64,000 nt of DNA from positions 33,760,370 through 33,824,369 of the forward strand of contig CM064423.1 of the NCBI GenBank assembly GCA_032690845.1. The letters run 5' to 3'. This document shows, piece after piece, positions 33,458-44,223 of the stretch. Every line of letters starts with the position of its first letter. The first letter of the stretch is position 1. Origin of the DNA: Eleusine coracana subsp. coracana. Its lineage: Eukaryota; Streptophyta; Magnoliopsida; Poales; Poaceae. Position numbers and translations under genes: made by a program. The notes below the pieces were generated by a model. It saw nothing but the letters and a program-made list of their open reading frames with translations. It ran no database searches and was not told the DNA's origin.

Positions 33458-35728
33458 ATGACAAAGGGAAAGGAAATTTCGCCTAGTGGATCGTCCAAAG
33501 CAAGGTCCGAGGGTGATGCACCTGGAGAAAATCCAAGGATTGAAGATATTGATAAAGATGAGCTACCAAAAACCTACAATAATGTCATGTTTGATTATGA
33601 TGATCTCAAAGAAGATCGCATTAGGCAAGGGTCCGGTAGACTCCCCTACTTTGATGGACAATTTTATGATCATTGGAAATGCAAGATGATGATGTATTTG
33701 GAATCCATGAGTCCTCATGTTGCAAATATAACCGAGAATGGTTTCTTGTGAGAAAATAGAGACAATCCAACCCGTAAGGATCAAATCAACATTCATCGTA
33801 ATGCCGTGGCTGCTAGTGCAATTGTTTCCGCACTTAGTGCCACCGAGTATGACAAGGTAGCCAGAATAAAGAATGTCAACCAACTATGGAGAAAACTTGA
33901 GGTTATCTATGAGGGCATTGATTCCGTCAAAGATGCAAGACTTGAAGAACTGCAAAATGAGTTCAACCTATTCATCATGGGTCCGAGAGAAGGCCCAAAG
34001 GAAGTTCATGATAGGCTCATGAGGATTGTGAATCAAAGAAGAGCACTAGGAGCTAAAATGACCGACTTGGATATCAACAAGAGACTACTACAAGCATTGA
34101 GACCATGGGATAGCAACATTTGCTCAAACATTAGAGAGAAGGACAACTTCAAAACCTTCTCCACCGATGAAGTGCTTGGAAAGCTTCTTTCTCAAAAGCA
34201 ACAAAATGATCAAGCTAACAAGATAAATGCCTTGATCAAGCAAATTGAGGGAGCAAATGGTGACAAAAAAGATGTGGCACTCAAAGCCACACAAGAGAAG
34301 AAAAAGAAAGTGGTTGATTCTAGTAGTGAAGATAGTGATGATGAGATGGCTTTGCTTGTGAGGAGATTCAAGTCATTTCTCAAGAATGATGGCTACAAGA
34401 AGAAAAGCTTTGACAAAGGCAAAGCAAGAAGGTCAAAAAGAACTTGCTATGAATGTGGTGATGAAGGACATTTCATTGGGGAATGTCCAAAGAAGAAGAA
34501 CAAAGATGAAAGAAGGAAAGACAAGCACCATAAGAAAGACAAGAAGTACAAGAAGCATAGAAGAGGTGAAGCTCACATTGGTTAAGAATGGAATTCCGAT
34601 GATTCATCCTCTTCATCCTCTTCCTCCTCCGAATCCGACTCGGATGAGGGAGGCATTGCTACACTTGCCATTAGCATCACTCCCACCAACACTTCTCTAT
34701 TTGGGAGCTTGAGTGATGATGATGACGACAACACTCACAAGTGCCTCATGGCAAGAGGATCGAAGGTAACAAAATCTAAACACAAGCGTTCCTCTTATGC
34801 TAGTAGTAGTGATGATGATGATGATGATGTTAATGCTTCACTTCCTAAAATGCTTGAATTTATGGAATTACTTGAAAAACAAAAGGAAGAAAATGATAGG
34901 TAAGAGAAGCTACTTGAGAAACAAGAAGACTTGCTTGTTCTTGAAAAGAAAAGAAACCTTGAACTAGAGAAGCTTCTAGAAGAAGAGAGAAAGAAAAATA
35001 ATGACTTAACTATGTCTCTCACTAAAATTGAGAACACTGGTGAGATTGCTAAGAGCATTAAAGATGAACTTCAAGAGAAGTATGAGAATTTGGAAAAGAC
35101 TCATAAGTCTCTTGAAGAACAATATAGGATTCTTGCAACTTTCACATCCTCCTCAAATAATTCCTCTCAAGCTTCCACTAGCAAAGGATGTGATAGATGC
35201 TATAATATTGATGTTGATGCTTGTGCTACTAATATCAAATTGATTGATGATTTGAATAAGCAAGTAAAAGCTCTTGAAAGCAGAATACAACATGAGAAAG
35301 ATGTTGTTGATAATGAGAAGGCAAAGTATGTAAGAGGTGCATACTCATATACTAGAATGCCACATGTCATGAATGGCATTGGTTATGTTGAGGGTGCCAA
35401 GCATAATGCTCGGGAGAACAAGAATGGGAAGGAATTCCTTAAGTTCACCAAGGAAGGATCTTACCAAAAGAAGCAAGCCAAGAACAAGAATATTAATCAT
35501 TTTTCTTTTGTCAATGATTCTCATGCTAATATGCCTAATGCTACTTGTGCACTCTTTCATGATTTTGATGCTTCATATGTGCTCATGAGAAACATGCATG
35601 GACATGTGTTTGCCAAATATGTTGGGTCATGCAACAAGAGGCCAAAAGCTTGTGTGTGGGTGTCCAAAGTGCTTGTGACTAATGTAAAAGGACCCAAGCA
35701 AATTTGGGTACCTAAAAACAAAGCTTAA
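33458..35728 (+). pseudogene. Sirevirus gag with coiled-coil extension
   Basis: The ATG at 33458 begins MTKGKEISPSGSS. The gag domain runs through LPYFDGQFYDHWKCKMMMYL (about 33640-33700) and LRPWDSNICSNIREKDNF. The CCHC knuckle is CYECGDEGHFIGEC (about 34444-34486). A Ser/Asp-rich region and a Lys/Glu-rich coiled coil (LEKKRNLELEKLLEEERKK, about 34940-35140) follow, a C-terminal extension that is typical of Sireviruses and unusually long for copia gag. Stops at 33749, 34583 and 34901 interrupt it. Confidence 0.8.
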
Positions 35729-37205
35729 TTTGTTTTGTAGGACTATGTCTCCGGAGGGTCAAGTTGGGTGACTGATAGTGGATGCACCAATCATATGACC
35801 GGAGACAAAAAGATGTTCAAGTCATTCGAGCCAAGTCATAACAAAAATGAGTACATCACATTTGGTGATAATGGAACGGGACAAGTACTAGGTTATGGTA
35901 AAGTCCCTCTCACTCCTTCATATTCCCTCTCTAAGGTTATGCTTGTTGATCACGTTGGCTTCAATCTTCTGTCCATTTCGTAATTTTGTAAAATAGGCTA
36001 TGATTGTTTGTTCAACGAATGTGGTGTGACCATCTATAAGAGGAGTGATGGCTCGGTTGCTTTTAAGGGTGTGCTTAAAGGAAAGCTTTATGTTGTGGAC
36101 TTCTCCACGGATGAAGCTAGACTTGGTACATGCTTATTAGCAAAGTCCAACATGGGATGGTTGTGGCATAGAAGGCTAGCCCATGTTGGTATGAGAAATC
36201 TTCACAAACTCTAAAAGGGCGGCCACATCATAGGACTAACCAACGTTTGCTTTGAGAAGGATAAAATTTGTAGTGCATGCCAAGCGGGAAAGCAAGTTGG
36301 AGCATCACATCCCGCCAAGAATGTGATGACCACCACAAGGCCATTGGAGATGTTGCACATGGACCTCTTCGGCCCTGTCTCCTACATAAGTATTGGTGGT
36401 AACAAATATGGTCTTGTAATTGTTGATGACTTTTCTCGCTTCACGTGGATATTCTTTTTGCATGATAAAGGTGAAGTAAAAGATGTGCTCAAGACATTCA
36501 TGAAAAGAGCACAAAATGAATATGAAGTCAAGATCAAGAAAATAAGGAGTGACAATGGCACCGAATTCAAGAACACTCAAGTTGAAGAGTATCTCGATGA
36601 AGAAGGCATCAATCATGAATTTTCGGCATCCTACTCCCCTCAACAAAATGGGGTGGCCGAAAGAAAGAACCGCACACTCATTGAGATGGAAAGAACAATG
36701 CTTGATGAATACAAGACGTCCGACCGCTTTTGGGCCGAGGCCGTCCACACCGCATGCCATGCCTCCAACCGGTTGTATCTCCATCGACTATTGAAGAAAA
36801 CATCATATGAGCTACTAACCGGTAATAAGCCTAATATTTCCTACTTTCGTGTTTTTGGGAGCAAATGCTTTATGCTAAACAAGAAACCCAAGACTTCTAA
36901 GTTTGCTCTAAAAGTTGATGAAGGTTTCTTGCTTGGTTATGGGTCGAATGTTCATGCCTATCGTGTATTCAACAAAACCACCGGTTGTGTTGAAATTTCA
37001 CATGACATGACATTCGATGAATCTAATGGCTCTCAAGGGGAGCAAGTTGTTAATGATGGTGTAGATGATGAAGCTCCTAGAAGTGTAATAAAAAGGATGG
37101 CCATTGGTGATGTGAGACCACAAGAAACATCAAGTATTGAAAATCAACCCTCTCCCTCAAGACAAAACCAACATCATGAGAATAAAGAATTATATCATGC
37201 AAGTG
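35729..37205 (+). pseudogene. Sirevirus protease and integrase
   Basis: Protease active site WVTDSGCTNHMTG lies at about 35766-35804. The GAG-pre-integrase/zinc region has WLWHRRLAHVGMRNLHKL (about 36161-36214) and CSACQAGKQ. The integrase core shows HMDLFGPV (first Asp, near 36360), IRSDNGTEFKN (second Asp, near 36546) and QQNGVAERKNRTL (Glu, near 36660). The tail reaches a stop at 37208. Stops near 35981 and 36212 break the frame between these blocks, but the 36323-37210 integrase stretch is open. Confidence 0.85.
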
Positions 37206-38517
37206 GTTAAGATCAAGATGTTAGGAATCATGAACAAGCATCAAGCAATGATTCTCAAAGACATAATGAAGAGGTTGATAAAGATGGTGGTGAAGAAAGC
37301 TCACACCCACCGTACCCAAGAGTGCATCAAAATGTACAACGTGATCACCCCGTCGAGCAAATTCTTGGAGATATTGACAAGGGAGTAATCACTAGATCTC
37401 GAGTTAGTAGTTTTTGTGAACATTACTCCTTTGTCTCTTCTATGGAGCCATTTAGGGTAGAACAAGCACTTGAGGATGCGGATTGGGTGATGGCCATGCA
37501 AGAAGAGTTGAACAACTTCACAAGAAATGAAGTTTGGACACTAGAGGAAAGGCCAAAGAACAAGAATGTTGTGGGCACCAAATGGGTGTTTCGCAATAAA
37601 CAAAATGAAGATGGTGTTGTGACAAGAAACAAGGCAAGGCTCATGGCAAAGGGGTATTCACAAGTGGAAGGTTTGGATTTTGATGAAACTTATGCCCAGT
37701 AGCAAGGCTTGAATCTATTAGAATATTGCTTGCTTTTGCTACTCACCATGATTTTAAGTTATACCAAATGGACGTGAAAAGTGCATTCTAAATGGGCCAA
37801 TCAAGGAAGAAGTGTATGTGGAGCAACCACCGGGCTTTGAAGACTCTAAGTATCCTAACCATGTTTATAAACTCCATAAGGCGCTCTATGGGCTTAAGCA
37901 AGCCCCGAGAGCATGGTATGTGTGCACGTTTTCAAGCCGCTCCTATGGAGTGTCACATGGTGGCTGTTAAGAGAATATTGAGATATTTGGTTCACACACC
38001 CAATCTAGGGCTTTGGTACCCCAAGGGCTCAAAGTTCAACCTATTAGGCTATTCCGATGCGGATTATGCCAGGGATAAGGTAGATAGAAAGAGCACCTCC
38101 GGGACATGCCAATTCTTGGGTAGGTCCCTAGTGTCATGGTCATCCAAGAAACAAAACTCCGTTGCACTTTCCACGGCCGAAGCGGAGTATGTTGCAGCCG
38201 GTAGTTGTTGTGCACAACTACTTTGGATGAGACAAACTCTAAGGGATTACGGTTACAAGTTGAAGCGTGTTCCACTCCTATGTGACAATGAGAGTGCCAT
38301 AAAGCTTGCTTATAACCCCATTGAGCATTCACACACAAAGCATATAGATATCCGCCACCACTTTTTGAGAGATCATTCCATCAAGGGGGATATTGAAGTT
38401 AGCCATGTGAGAACCGAAGACCAACTAGCCGATATATTTACCAAGCCCTTAGATGAGAAGAGATTTTGCTATCTTAGGAGTGAACTAAATATTCTTGATT
38501 GTAGCAATATGATGTAG
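37206..38517 (+). pseudogene. Sirevirus RT (internally deleted) and RNase H
   Basis: RT begins near 37470 (DWVMAMQEELNNFTRNEVWTL) and reaches GLKQAPRAWY at about 37890-37920. There the sequence jumps to a region far downstream in RT (ARFQAAPMECHMVAVKRIL), so the part with the catalytic YVDD box is gone. A frameshift and a stop lie at about 37700-37790. RNase H is open: GYSDADYARDKVDRKSTSG (about 38050), AEAEYVAAGSCCAQLLWM, CDNESAIKLA, and the terminal DIFTKPLDEKRF with a stop at 38515. The deletion makes autonomous replication impossible. Confidence 0.85.
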
Positions 38518-39423
38518 AGAATGTGCACATCTGAATGGTGATTGTTTTGTTATTACAAAATTTATTGTTTTATGTTAAAAACCTATTATTTGTGCTATTC
38601 AAGTTGGTTTTTTATCACTAGATTGAATCTTGACCAAATATGGCCATGTTATGTTTTGTTGATTGTTGGCTGACCATAAGATGTCAATACTTTCCATTAA
38701 ACTATTTTAAAGAAAATAAAAATCCTCTATTCTTTCCTGGCTGGACTCCAATCTCTCTAGTCATTCTGGAGTCGGGCAAGTCCGATGGCTGTCGGACATG
38801 TCTGACGGCGTCGGACAAGTCCGACTACCATCGGACAAGTTCGACGGTCCAGGTTTCAACCCTTTTAACCCATCCCGACTTACCCCTTCGGTCAACCCAT
38901 CCTCATTCATCTTCCTCACGTTCTCTCTCCTCAAGAACACCCCCATTGGCGGCACCAAGGCGATCTCCCTCTCCCACCATCCATTGGAGCAAGTTTGGAG
39001 GTCAAGAGGTCCTCCTCCATCGGAGAAGTCTGATCCCCCATTGTTTTTGCAAGGTTTAACCCTAATCCCCTCTCTCTCTCACTTAGGGTTAGGGTTATTG
39101 ATTAATGCTAGTGTCAAATCTTGTTCCCTTGCATATTTGATCCATGGAGGTAGCCTCTAGTTAGTTGTTAGTGGAGTAGAAGAAGTTTGGATACTTGTGG
39201 TAGGTGGATTCGTGAAGGATCTAGGTTTTTGGAAAAATTGTGTGTCATCGGACAAGTCCGACGACCATCGGATAAGTCCGACGCATCGGACTTGTCCGAT
39301 GATTATCGGACATGTCCGATGACCTGCAGTTTCTTCAAAAACCTGAGCTCTTCATTGATTCTCTTCACCCCTATTCCTCTTTTTGACTCCCTCCTAACTT
39401 GTTGCTCGCTACATTTCCTCAGC
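38518..39423 (+). other. Spacer between Sirevirus pol and envelope-like ORF, with palindromes
   Basis: Two clusters of the LTR-type palindromes recur here, at about 38770-38850 and 39243-39325 (for example CATCGGACTTGTCCGATG). An open frame in phase with the envelope-like ORF runs through the second cluster but has no ATG near its start and encodes the palindromes as repeated Ser-Asp-Lys-like residues, so I treat it as spacer. Confidence 0.6.
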
Positions 39424-41010
39424 ATGTCCGACGTGGAAGCATCCCCCTTGAGGGAGAAGAGAACCAAGACCAGCAAAGACCATCGAATAAGTCCGAAGCA
39501 TCCTCTTTGGGGGTTGGCTAAGGCCACTGCTGGGCGCATCCGCCGCATCACCCTGAAAGCTCCAGCTACAAGAGAGGAGCCGGAAGAGACAAATGAGCTT
39601 GATAGTGTCATGCATCCTCTAGCAGAACTGGAGAACTCTGACCGTGCCATTGTGAACTACTTTCATGCCTCCATTGAGACCTGCTCAGCGGCAAGGTTAA
39701 CTAACTTCTATGATGGTGAGAAAGAAGCTTCTGATTTCCGCTTTCATGCACACTTCCATGCGGATTGGTACCGCTCCACCTATCTACGCATGAAGAATGC
39801 AGTGGTTGAGATGAAGTGGCTTGATTGGGATCACATGAAGACAAGGAAGCATCCATTACTCGATCAAGTGCTGGCTGCCTGTGAGCATCATGGTCTCAAG
39901 ACCTTCCTGACTTTCCAGTACTCCTGGAACACAGAAATCATAGCTCAGTTTTACTCAACTGTCTATTTTGATGAAGATGTCAAAACCATGTCCTGGATGA
40001 CGAATGGCACCAAGTACACCTGCTCCCAGAACCAGTTTGCTAGTATAATTGGACTTAAGCATACACGCAAGGAAAGGCATAAGGTTCACAAGGGGAATCA
40101 TATGGATGTTGAGGATATGAGGTACATGTATGTGGACCCGAATAACTGCTCTCCTCCCAACTCTAGTGGACTGAAACCATTCTTCTCAGTCCTGTTTCGG
40201 ATCTGCAAGAGTACCTTAGCTCCAAGGGGAGGCAATTCTGACCGTATCCCTGCCTTTCAGAGGGATATCCTGCACTGGGTTCATGGGAATAGAAAGTTTG
40301 ATGCATTTGACTATGTCTATCAGGAAATGTGGGACATCTCCATCTCTCCCAAGCGTGGCTGTGGATATGCACCTCACATCATGTTCATGATTGAGAAGGT
40401 GTCGGGCTTAACCTTCAACAAGGATATGAAGCATCTGAGCCTGAAACCTCAGATTCCTTCTAACTGGACTCCTGACACCACCTCTGGCCAGTTCTTTGGA
40501 GCAGCTCAGCCTCCATCTTCAGCTGCACCACCTCAGCCACCTCGGGCTGCCTCTCAGGGCACTGGATCCTCTCATGTGCCTCCGCCTCCTCGCGGCAAGA
40601 GAAGCGGGATTATGAAGATGTTCAAATCCCTTATGAGCATGTGCAGGAGCATTAATCAGAGGCTCGACGTCATTGAGAGGAATCAGAAGGGTCTCTATCA
40701 CCATTTTGGTATTGAGACTCCTCCTCCACCGTCCCCAACTGAAGGCTCACCTCCTCCTACTCATGATGACCCCACCTTCACCGTCGAGGAGATGAACTAT
40801 TTTGGGTTCCATCCTCCTCCTCCTCCTTTCTCCTATGGCGCAGGTTCGAGTGCTCAACACATTCGCTTCGAGGATGACGACGGCGAGGGTGGTGAAGATC
40901 AAGCTGCTTATGCTCCTCGCCAGCGCAAAGGGAAAGAACCGTCCATTGATGAGGAAGAAGAGGAAGAAGGCAATGATGATGATAAAGACTATGAGTTCTC
41001 CGACGACTAG
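39424..41010 (+). CDS. Sirevirus envelope-like ORF, 528 residues, intact
   Basis: The frame from ATG 39424 (MSDVEASPLREKRTKTSKDH) to the TAG at 41008 has no interruption. Residues about 1-50 are basic. Residues about 80-330 form a globular region (WYRSTYLRMKNAVVEMKWLD, FLTFQYSWNTEIIAQFYSTV, TYTCSQNQFASIIGL) resembling the plant-transposon-protein/Athila ORF1-like domain. Residues about 340-400 are Pro/Ser-rich, followed by a short helical, probably coiled-coil segment (MKMFKSLMSMCRSINQRLDV) and a Glu/Asp-rich acidic tail. No signal peptide or membrane segment is evident within it. An ORF at this place is the hallmark of envelope-like Sireviruses; true envelope function has not been established for the family. 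The upstream start is possible but lacks an ATG. Confidence 0.75.
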   Translation: MSDVEASPLREKRTKTSKDHRISPKHPLWGLAKATAGRIRRITLKAPATREEPEETNELDSVMHPLAELENSDRAIVNYFHASIETCSAARLTNFYDGEKEASDFRFHAHFHADWYRSTYLRMKNAVVEMKWLDWDHMKTRKHPLLDQVLAACEHHGLKTFLTFQYSWNTEIIAQFYSTVYFDEDVKTMSWMTNGTKYTCSQNQFASIIGLKHTRKERHKVHKGNHMDVEDMRYMYVDPNNCSPPNSSGLKPFFSVLFRICKSTLAPRGGNSDRIPAFQRDILHWVHGNRKFDAFDYVYQEMWDISISPKRGCGYAPHIMFMIEKVSGLTFNKDMKHLSLKPQIPSNWTPDTTSGQFFGAAQPPSSAAPPQPPRAASQGTGSSHVPPPPRGKRSGIMKMFKSLMSMCRSINQRLDVIERNQKGLYHHFGIETPPPPSPTEGSPPPTHDDPTFTVEEMNYFGFHPPPPPFSYGAGSSAQHIRFEDDDGEGGEDQAAYAPRQRKGKEPSIDEEEEEEGNDDDKDYEFSDD

Positions 41011-41470
41011 AGCTCTCATCACCTTCTACTCGTACTTTTCTCCTTTTTGGGTGTCTTGATGTCAAATGGGGAGAAGTGTAGTTATCTTAGTTTTTTATCA
41101 TCTTAGTTTGTGAGTTGTGAGCGAGTTTGGAGTTGAACTATTTATGGCACTATTTGGTTTGTAAAACTCTATTTTGCTACCTATGTGGTTGGTTTGTGCA
41201 CTCTATTTGCTTATTGTATTGGTACTTCGTTGTTTATCTTGTCATTTGCATTTCGTCTATCTTGTGTGATCAATTGGTGCAAATTAACATGTATGCATAG
41301 TTTTAGGGGGAGCTCTCACATTTTTTCTTTAATATGTGCACTTGTTATTATCTCATATCTTCGTCTTCATGCACACTTTTAGGGGGAGCTCCTCATCACA
41401 AACTCAACCTTTATTGCATATTTTCATGAAAGTTAGTTGTATTGTCATCAATCACCAAAAAGGGGGAGAT
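41011..41470 (+). other. Sirevirus 3' non-coding region with repeated polypurine tracts
   Basis: Purine runs TGGGGAGAAG (about 41067), TTAGGGGGAGCTC (about 41303 and 41381) and the last, AAAAGGGGGAGAT (41458-41470), which abuts the 3' LTR. A 67-bp segment of this region (about 41264-41331) is copied into the 3' LTR. Confidence 0.7.
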
Positions 41471-42665
41471 TGAAGGTGCATCTAGGCCCCTAATTTTATT
41501 TTGGTGATTGGCGTCAATACAATTAAGAATGGACTAATCTTTTAATGAGCATATGTGTAGATTATGGTACAAAGTTTGGTGATTAAATGCATAGAAACAA
41601 AAAGGGAGAAAAGAAGATGGCAAAGTGCTTCAAGATGAAATTCAAAATATGCTCAAGAATGAAGGTCATAGTATTTTATTTTAAATCTTGAGTATAGGAA
41701 AAGCCGTACTGTTAAGAGGGACACAAAAGTGTGAAGTGGAGGTGAACTAAGTGCAAAATTCCCCTTTCCAGACCATACAAAAATTTCCAGGGAAAAATCA
41801 TCGGACTTGTCCGACCCATCGGACTCCAGTACCTCTGCCACTCTGGGTCGTCAGACATGTCCGACGGTCATCGGACTTGTCCGATGCCCAGAGGAAAGTC
41901 CGACGCATCGGACACTTTCATCGGAGTACAGTTTCCCTGCCACCCTATTTTCATCGGACTAGTCTGATGGACAAGACTTGTCTGAGCCATCAGACAAGTC
42001 CATCGGATTCCAGTTCCTCTGCCCCTCCTGTGCCGTCGGACATGTGTGATCAATTGGTGCAAATTAACATGTATGCATAGTTTTAGGGGGAGCTCTCACA
42101 TTTTTTCTTTAGAGGTGCCCATAGATCTCCCAATTTGTGTGGTGACGCCTCGGGAAGTTTGTATTGACCCCTTCTTTGTGGAGTTTCTAGTGGAAAACCA
42201 AGTTTGATCTTTGTGGTCACTTGGAGAGGTTAGGGTTGAAAGAGACCCGGTCCTTTATGGATCCCTCAACGGAGACGTAGGCTTCTTTGTGGAGCTGAAC
42301 TTCGGTGAACAAATCTTGTGCCTTACTTGTGCTTTTAATTACTTGTCTCTCATTTACTTGTTCTTGCTCATAAACTTGCTAGTTAGGGTTTGCTTCGTAT
42401 TTCTTAAATTAACTTGTGTAGGTTGCTTGCTAGTTGCTCTCTTTATTTTTACAGCTTCCCCTTGCTTATATTCACTTGCTCCTAGCTTGCCTTACACTAG
42501 TTTTAATATTTACCCGGTCGATCTACTTTTCTATCTCGTGCCATCGGACAAGTCATCGGACTTTCCCCACAATTGTCGGACAAGTCCGACACTGTGCATT
42601 TAACTTTTATTACTAAGTGAATTTCAGGGATAATTGCCTATTCACCCCCCCTCTAGGCACTTACA
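41471..42665 (+). repeat. 3' LTR of the Sirevirus, rearranged
   Basis: About 1195 bp against 1587 bp in the 5' copy. The first 570 bp and the last 550 bp match, but the middle, including the last palindromes, the TATA box and the start of R, is replaced at about 42045-42111 by a copy of sequence from about 41264-41331. Without the TATA region it probably cannot act as a promoter. Confidence 0.85.
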
Positions 42666-43570
42666 CACACTATTGCCAATATGATGGATCATCCACAACA
42701 GTCTCATGGCAGTGGTGGTAAGGGTAAGGGCAAGAACAATAAGCCTAAGCAGACCACTACTTTCAAGAAGAAGAACAAGGAGAAGTGAGCGTACTTTGTT
42801 TGCGGTTCTAATGAGCATTAGGCAAAGAAGTGTCCAGAACACAAAGGAAGAAAGCCTCCACAGCAGAAGTCTGCGAACATGGTGACCAGTGCTAGAGAAA
42901 ATAGTGGGTATGGTAATTTACCATATATTTTTTCTGTATTTCAATCTACTAGTTGGTGGCTTGATACTGGTGCTAATGTTCATGTGTGTGCTGATGCTTC
43001 TTTGTTTATTTCTTACCAGGTCGTCCGGGATTCCTCCATCCTAATGGGGAATATGTCACATGCTTCTGTTCATGGTGTTGGCACGGTCGAGTTGAAGTTC
43101 ACTTCAGGGAAGATTGTCGAATTGAAGAACATACAACATGTCCCTTCTATCAAGAAGAATCTCGTTAGTGCCTCCCTTTTGTGTAGGGATGGTTTTAAGG
43201 TAGTGCTTGAGTCGAATAAAGTTGTCGTGTCTAAGAGTGGACAATTTATTGGTAAAGACTATGAGTGCGGAGGCTTGTTCCGCTTTTCCCTTTCAGATTA
43301 TTGCAATAAGTCTGTGAACTATATTTGTGATGGTGTTAATAAGAATGATGCTAGTGTTTGGCATTCACGTTTATGTCATCTAAATTTTGGTTCTATGTCT
43401 CGACTTTCCAGCTTGAATTTAGTTCCAAATTTTTCCTTGAAAGCCTCACAAGGCTGCTGATGAGAGACACTTGGCGCCACTAGAACTTATATATTCAGAT
43501 CTTTGTGAAATGAATGGTATATTGACTGAGGGTGGAAAAAGATATTTCATGACTTTGATTGATGATGCGA
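42666..43570 (+). pseudogene. Copia gag end, protease and start of integrase
   Basis: Sequence resumes the copia gag after the Sirevirus. A Lys-rich stretch leads to a decayed knuckle (VCGSNEH at about 42799; the first Cys position reads Tyr and a Trp position is a stop). Protease active site WWLDTGANVHVC lies at about 42955-42990. The GAG-pre-integrase motif VWHSRLCHLNFGSMSRL is at about 43358-43405. After a frame break the first integrase residues follow (LIYSDLCEMNG, RYFMTLIDDA), which end at the CRM-like insertion at 43571. Confidence 0.8.
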
Positions 43571-44211
43571 TGATGAGGACATCAACGACATACGAATAAT
43601 GATGACGGAAGATGGCGCGCCAAACCAAGTTGTCACGCCTCCACCTCTCGTCGTCGCGCCCCCTCGAGTTACGGATCCATCTTCTAACGAGACGACGACG
43701 TACAAGGGCCCAATCACTAGAGCTCGAGCCCAGGAATTGAAGATAGTTTTGATGCTAAGGAACGACGGCCCAGGATGACGCCGCTCGAAGGCCCACGTGG
43801 CCCAAGTCGCGCGACTCCCTCTCCACCGAGCGCCTCTCCACTTCAGCCGGCCCTAGATGCCGCGTCCACCCCCTATTTAGTCAAGGGCTGCGCCCCTTGC
43901 AATCTTTGAGTTTTTTTCTTAAGTTTAGCTTAGCTATACATCCGTCTCTCGACGTGAATTCAGAACTCCACCTTCGTGCAATACATCAGATTGCTCGCTT
44001 CTAATTCGTGCTCGTTCTTCGATTGCGCGTAAAAATTGATCCTCATGATCAGGTTGATCTTGTTTACCGCAAGGTTAATATCCTCCGGAAGTTGGTTCAG
44101 CGATTGCATTGGCGCTTCGGCTTGCTCGTCGTAGTCGGATCGTGAGGGTCAACATCCACCAAATCGAAGCTATCTCCACTCGCCGAAAGATCGGGCACTC
44201 TACACCTATCA
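43571..44211 (+). repeat. 5' LTR of the CRM-like element
   Basis: 641 bp. The first 210 bp are the copy of the pol 3' coding end; a TATA-like CTATTTAG is at about 43872-43879; it ends CACCTATCA, directly before the primer binding site. Confidence 0.9.
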
Positions 44212-44213
44212 AG

Positions 44214-44223
44214 TGGTATCAGA
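44214..44223 (+). promoter_or_regulatory. Primer binding site of the CRM-like element
   Basis: TGGTATCAGA begins two bases after the 5' LTR and matches the initiator methionine tRNA 3' end. It is the only copy of this family in the window where the site is preserved and visible. Confidence 0.85.

Larger units (their letters stand above)
31820..42665 (+). mobile_element. Sirevirus (Ty1/copia) with envelope-like ORF, near full length
   Basis: LTRs start TGAAGGTGCATCTAGG (31820 and 41471) and end CTCTAGGCACTT(T/A)CA (33406 and 42665). The duplication CACAC is exact (31815-31819 and 42666-42670). The 5' LTR is followed by TTGGTATCAGAGC (from 33408), a Met-initiator primer site, and the 3' LTR is preceded by AAAAGGGGGAGAT. 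Order: gag, protease, integrase, RT, RNase H, envelope-like ORF. An internal deletion removes the RT active site, and gag-pol has stops, so the copy is defective. Envelope-like ORF, palindromic LTR repeats and repeated purine tracts identify the genus. Confidence 0.9.

Noticed and set aside
39187..39423. Upstream extension of the envelope-like ORF with a hydrophobic stretch that might be a signal anchor
   Set aside because: It has no ATG near its start and its first half is translated LTR-type palindromes; the ATG at 39424 is the better start.
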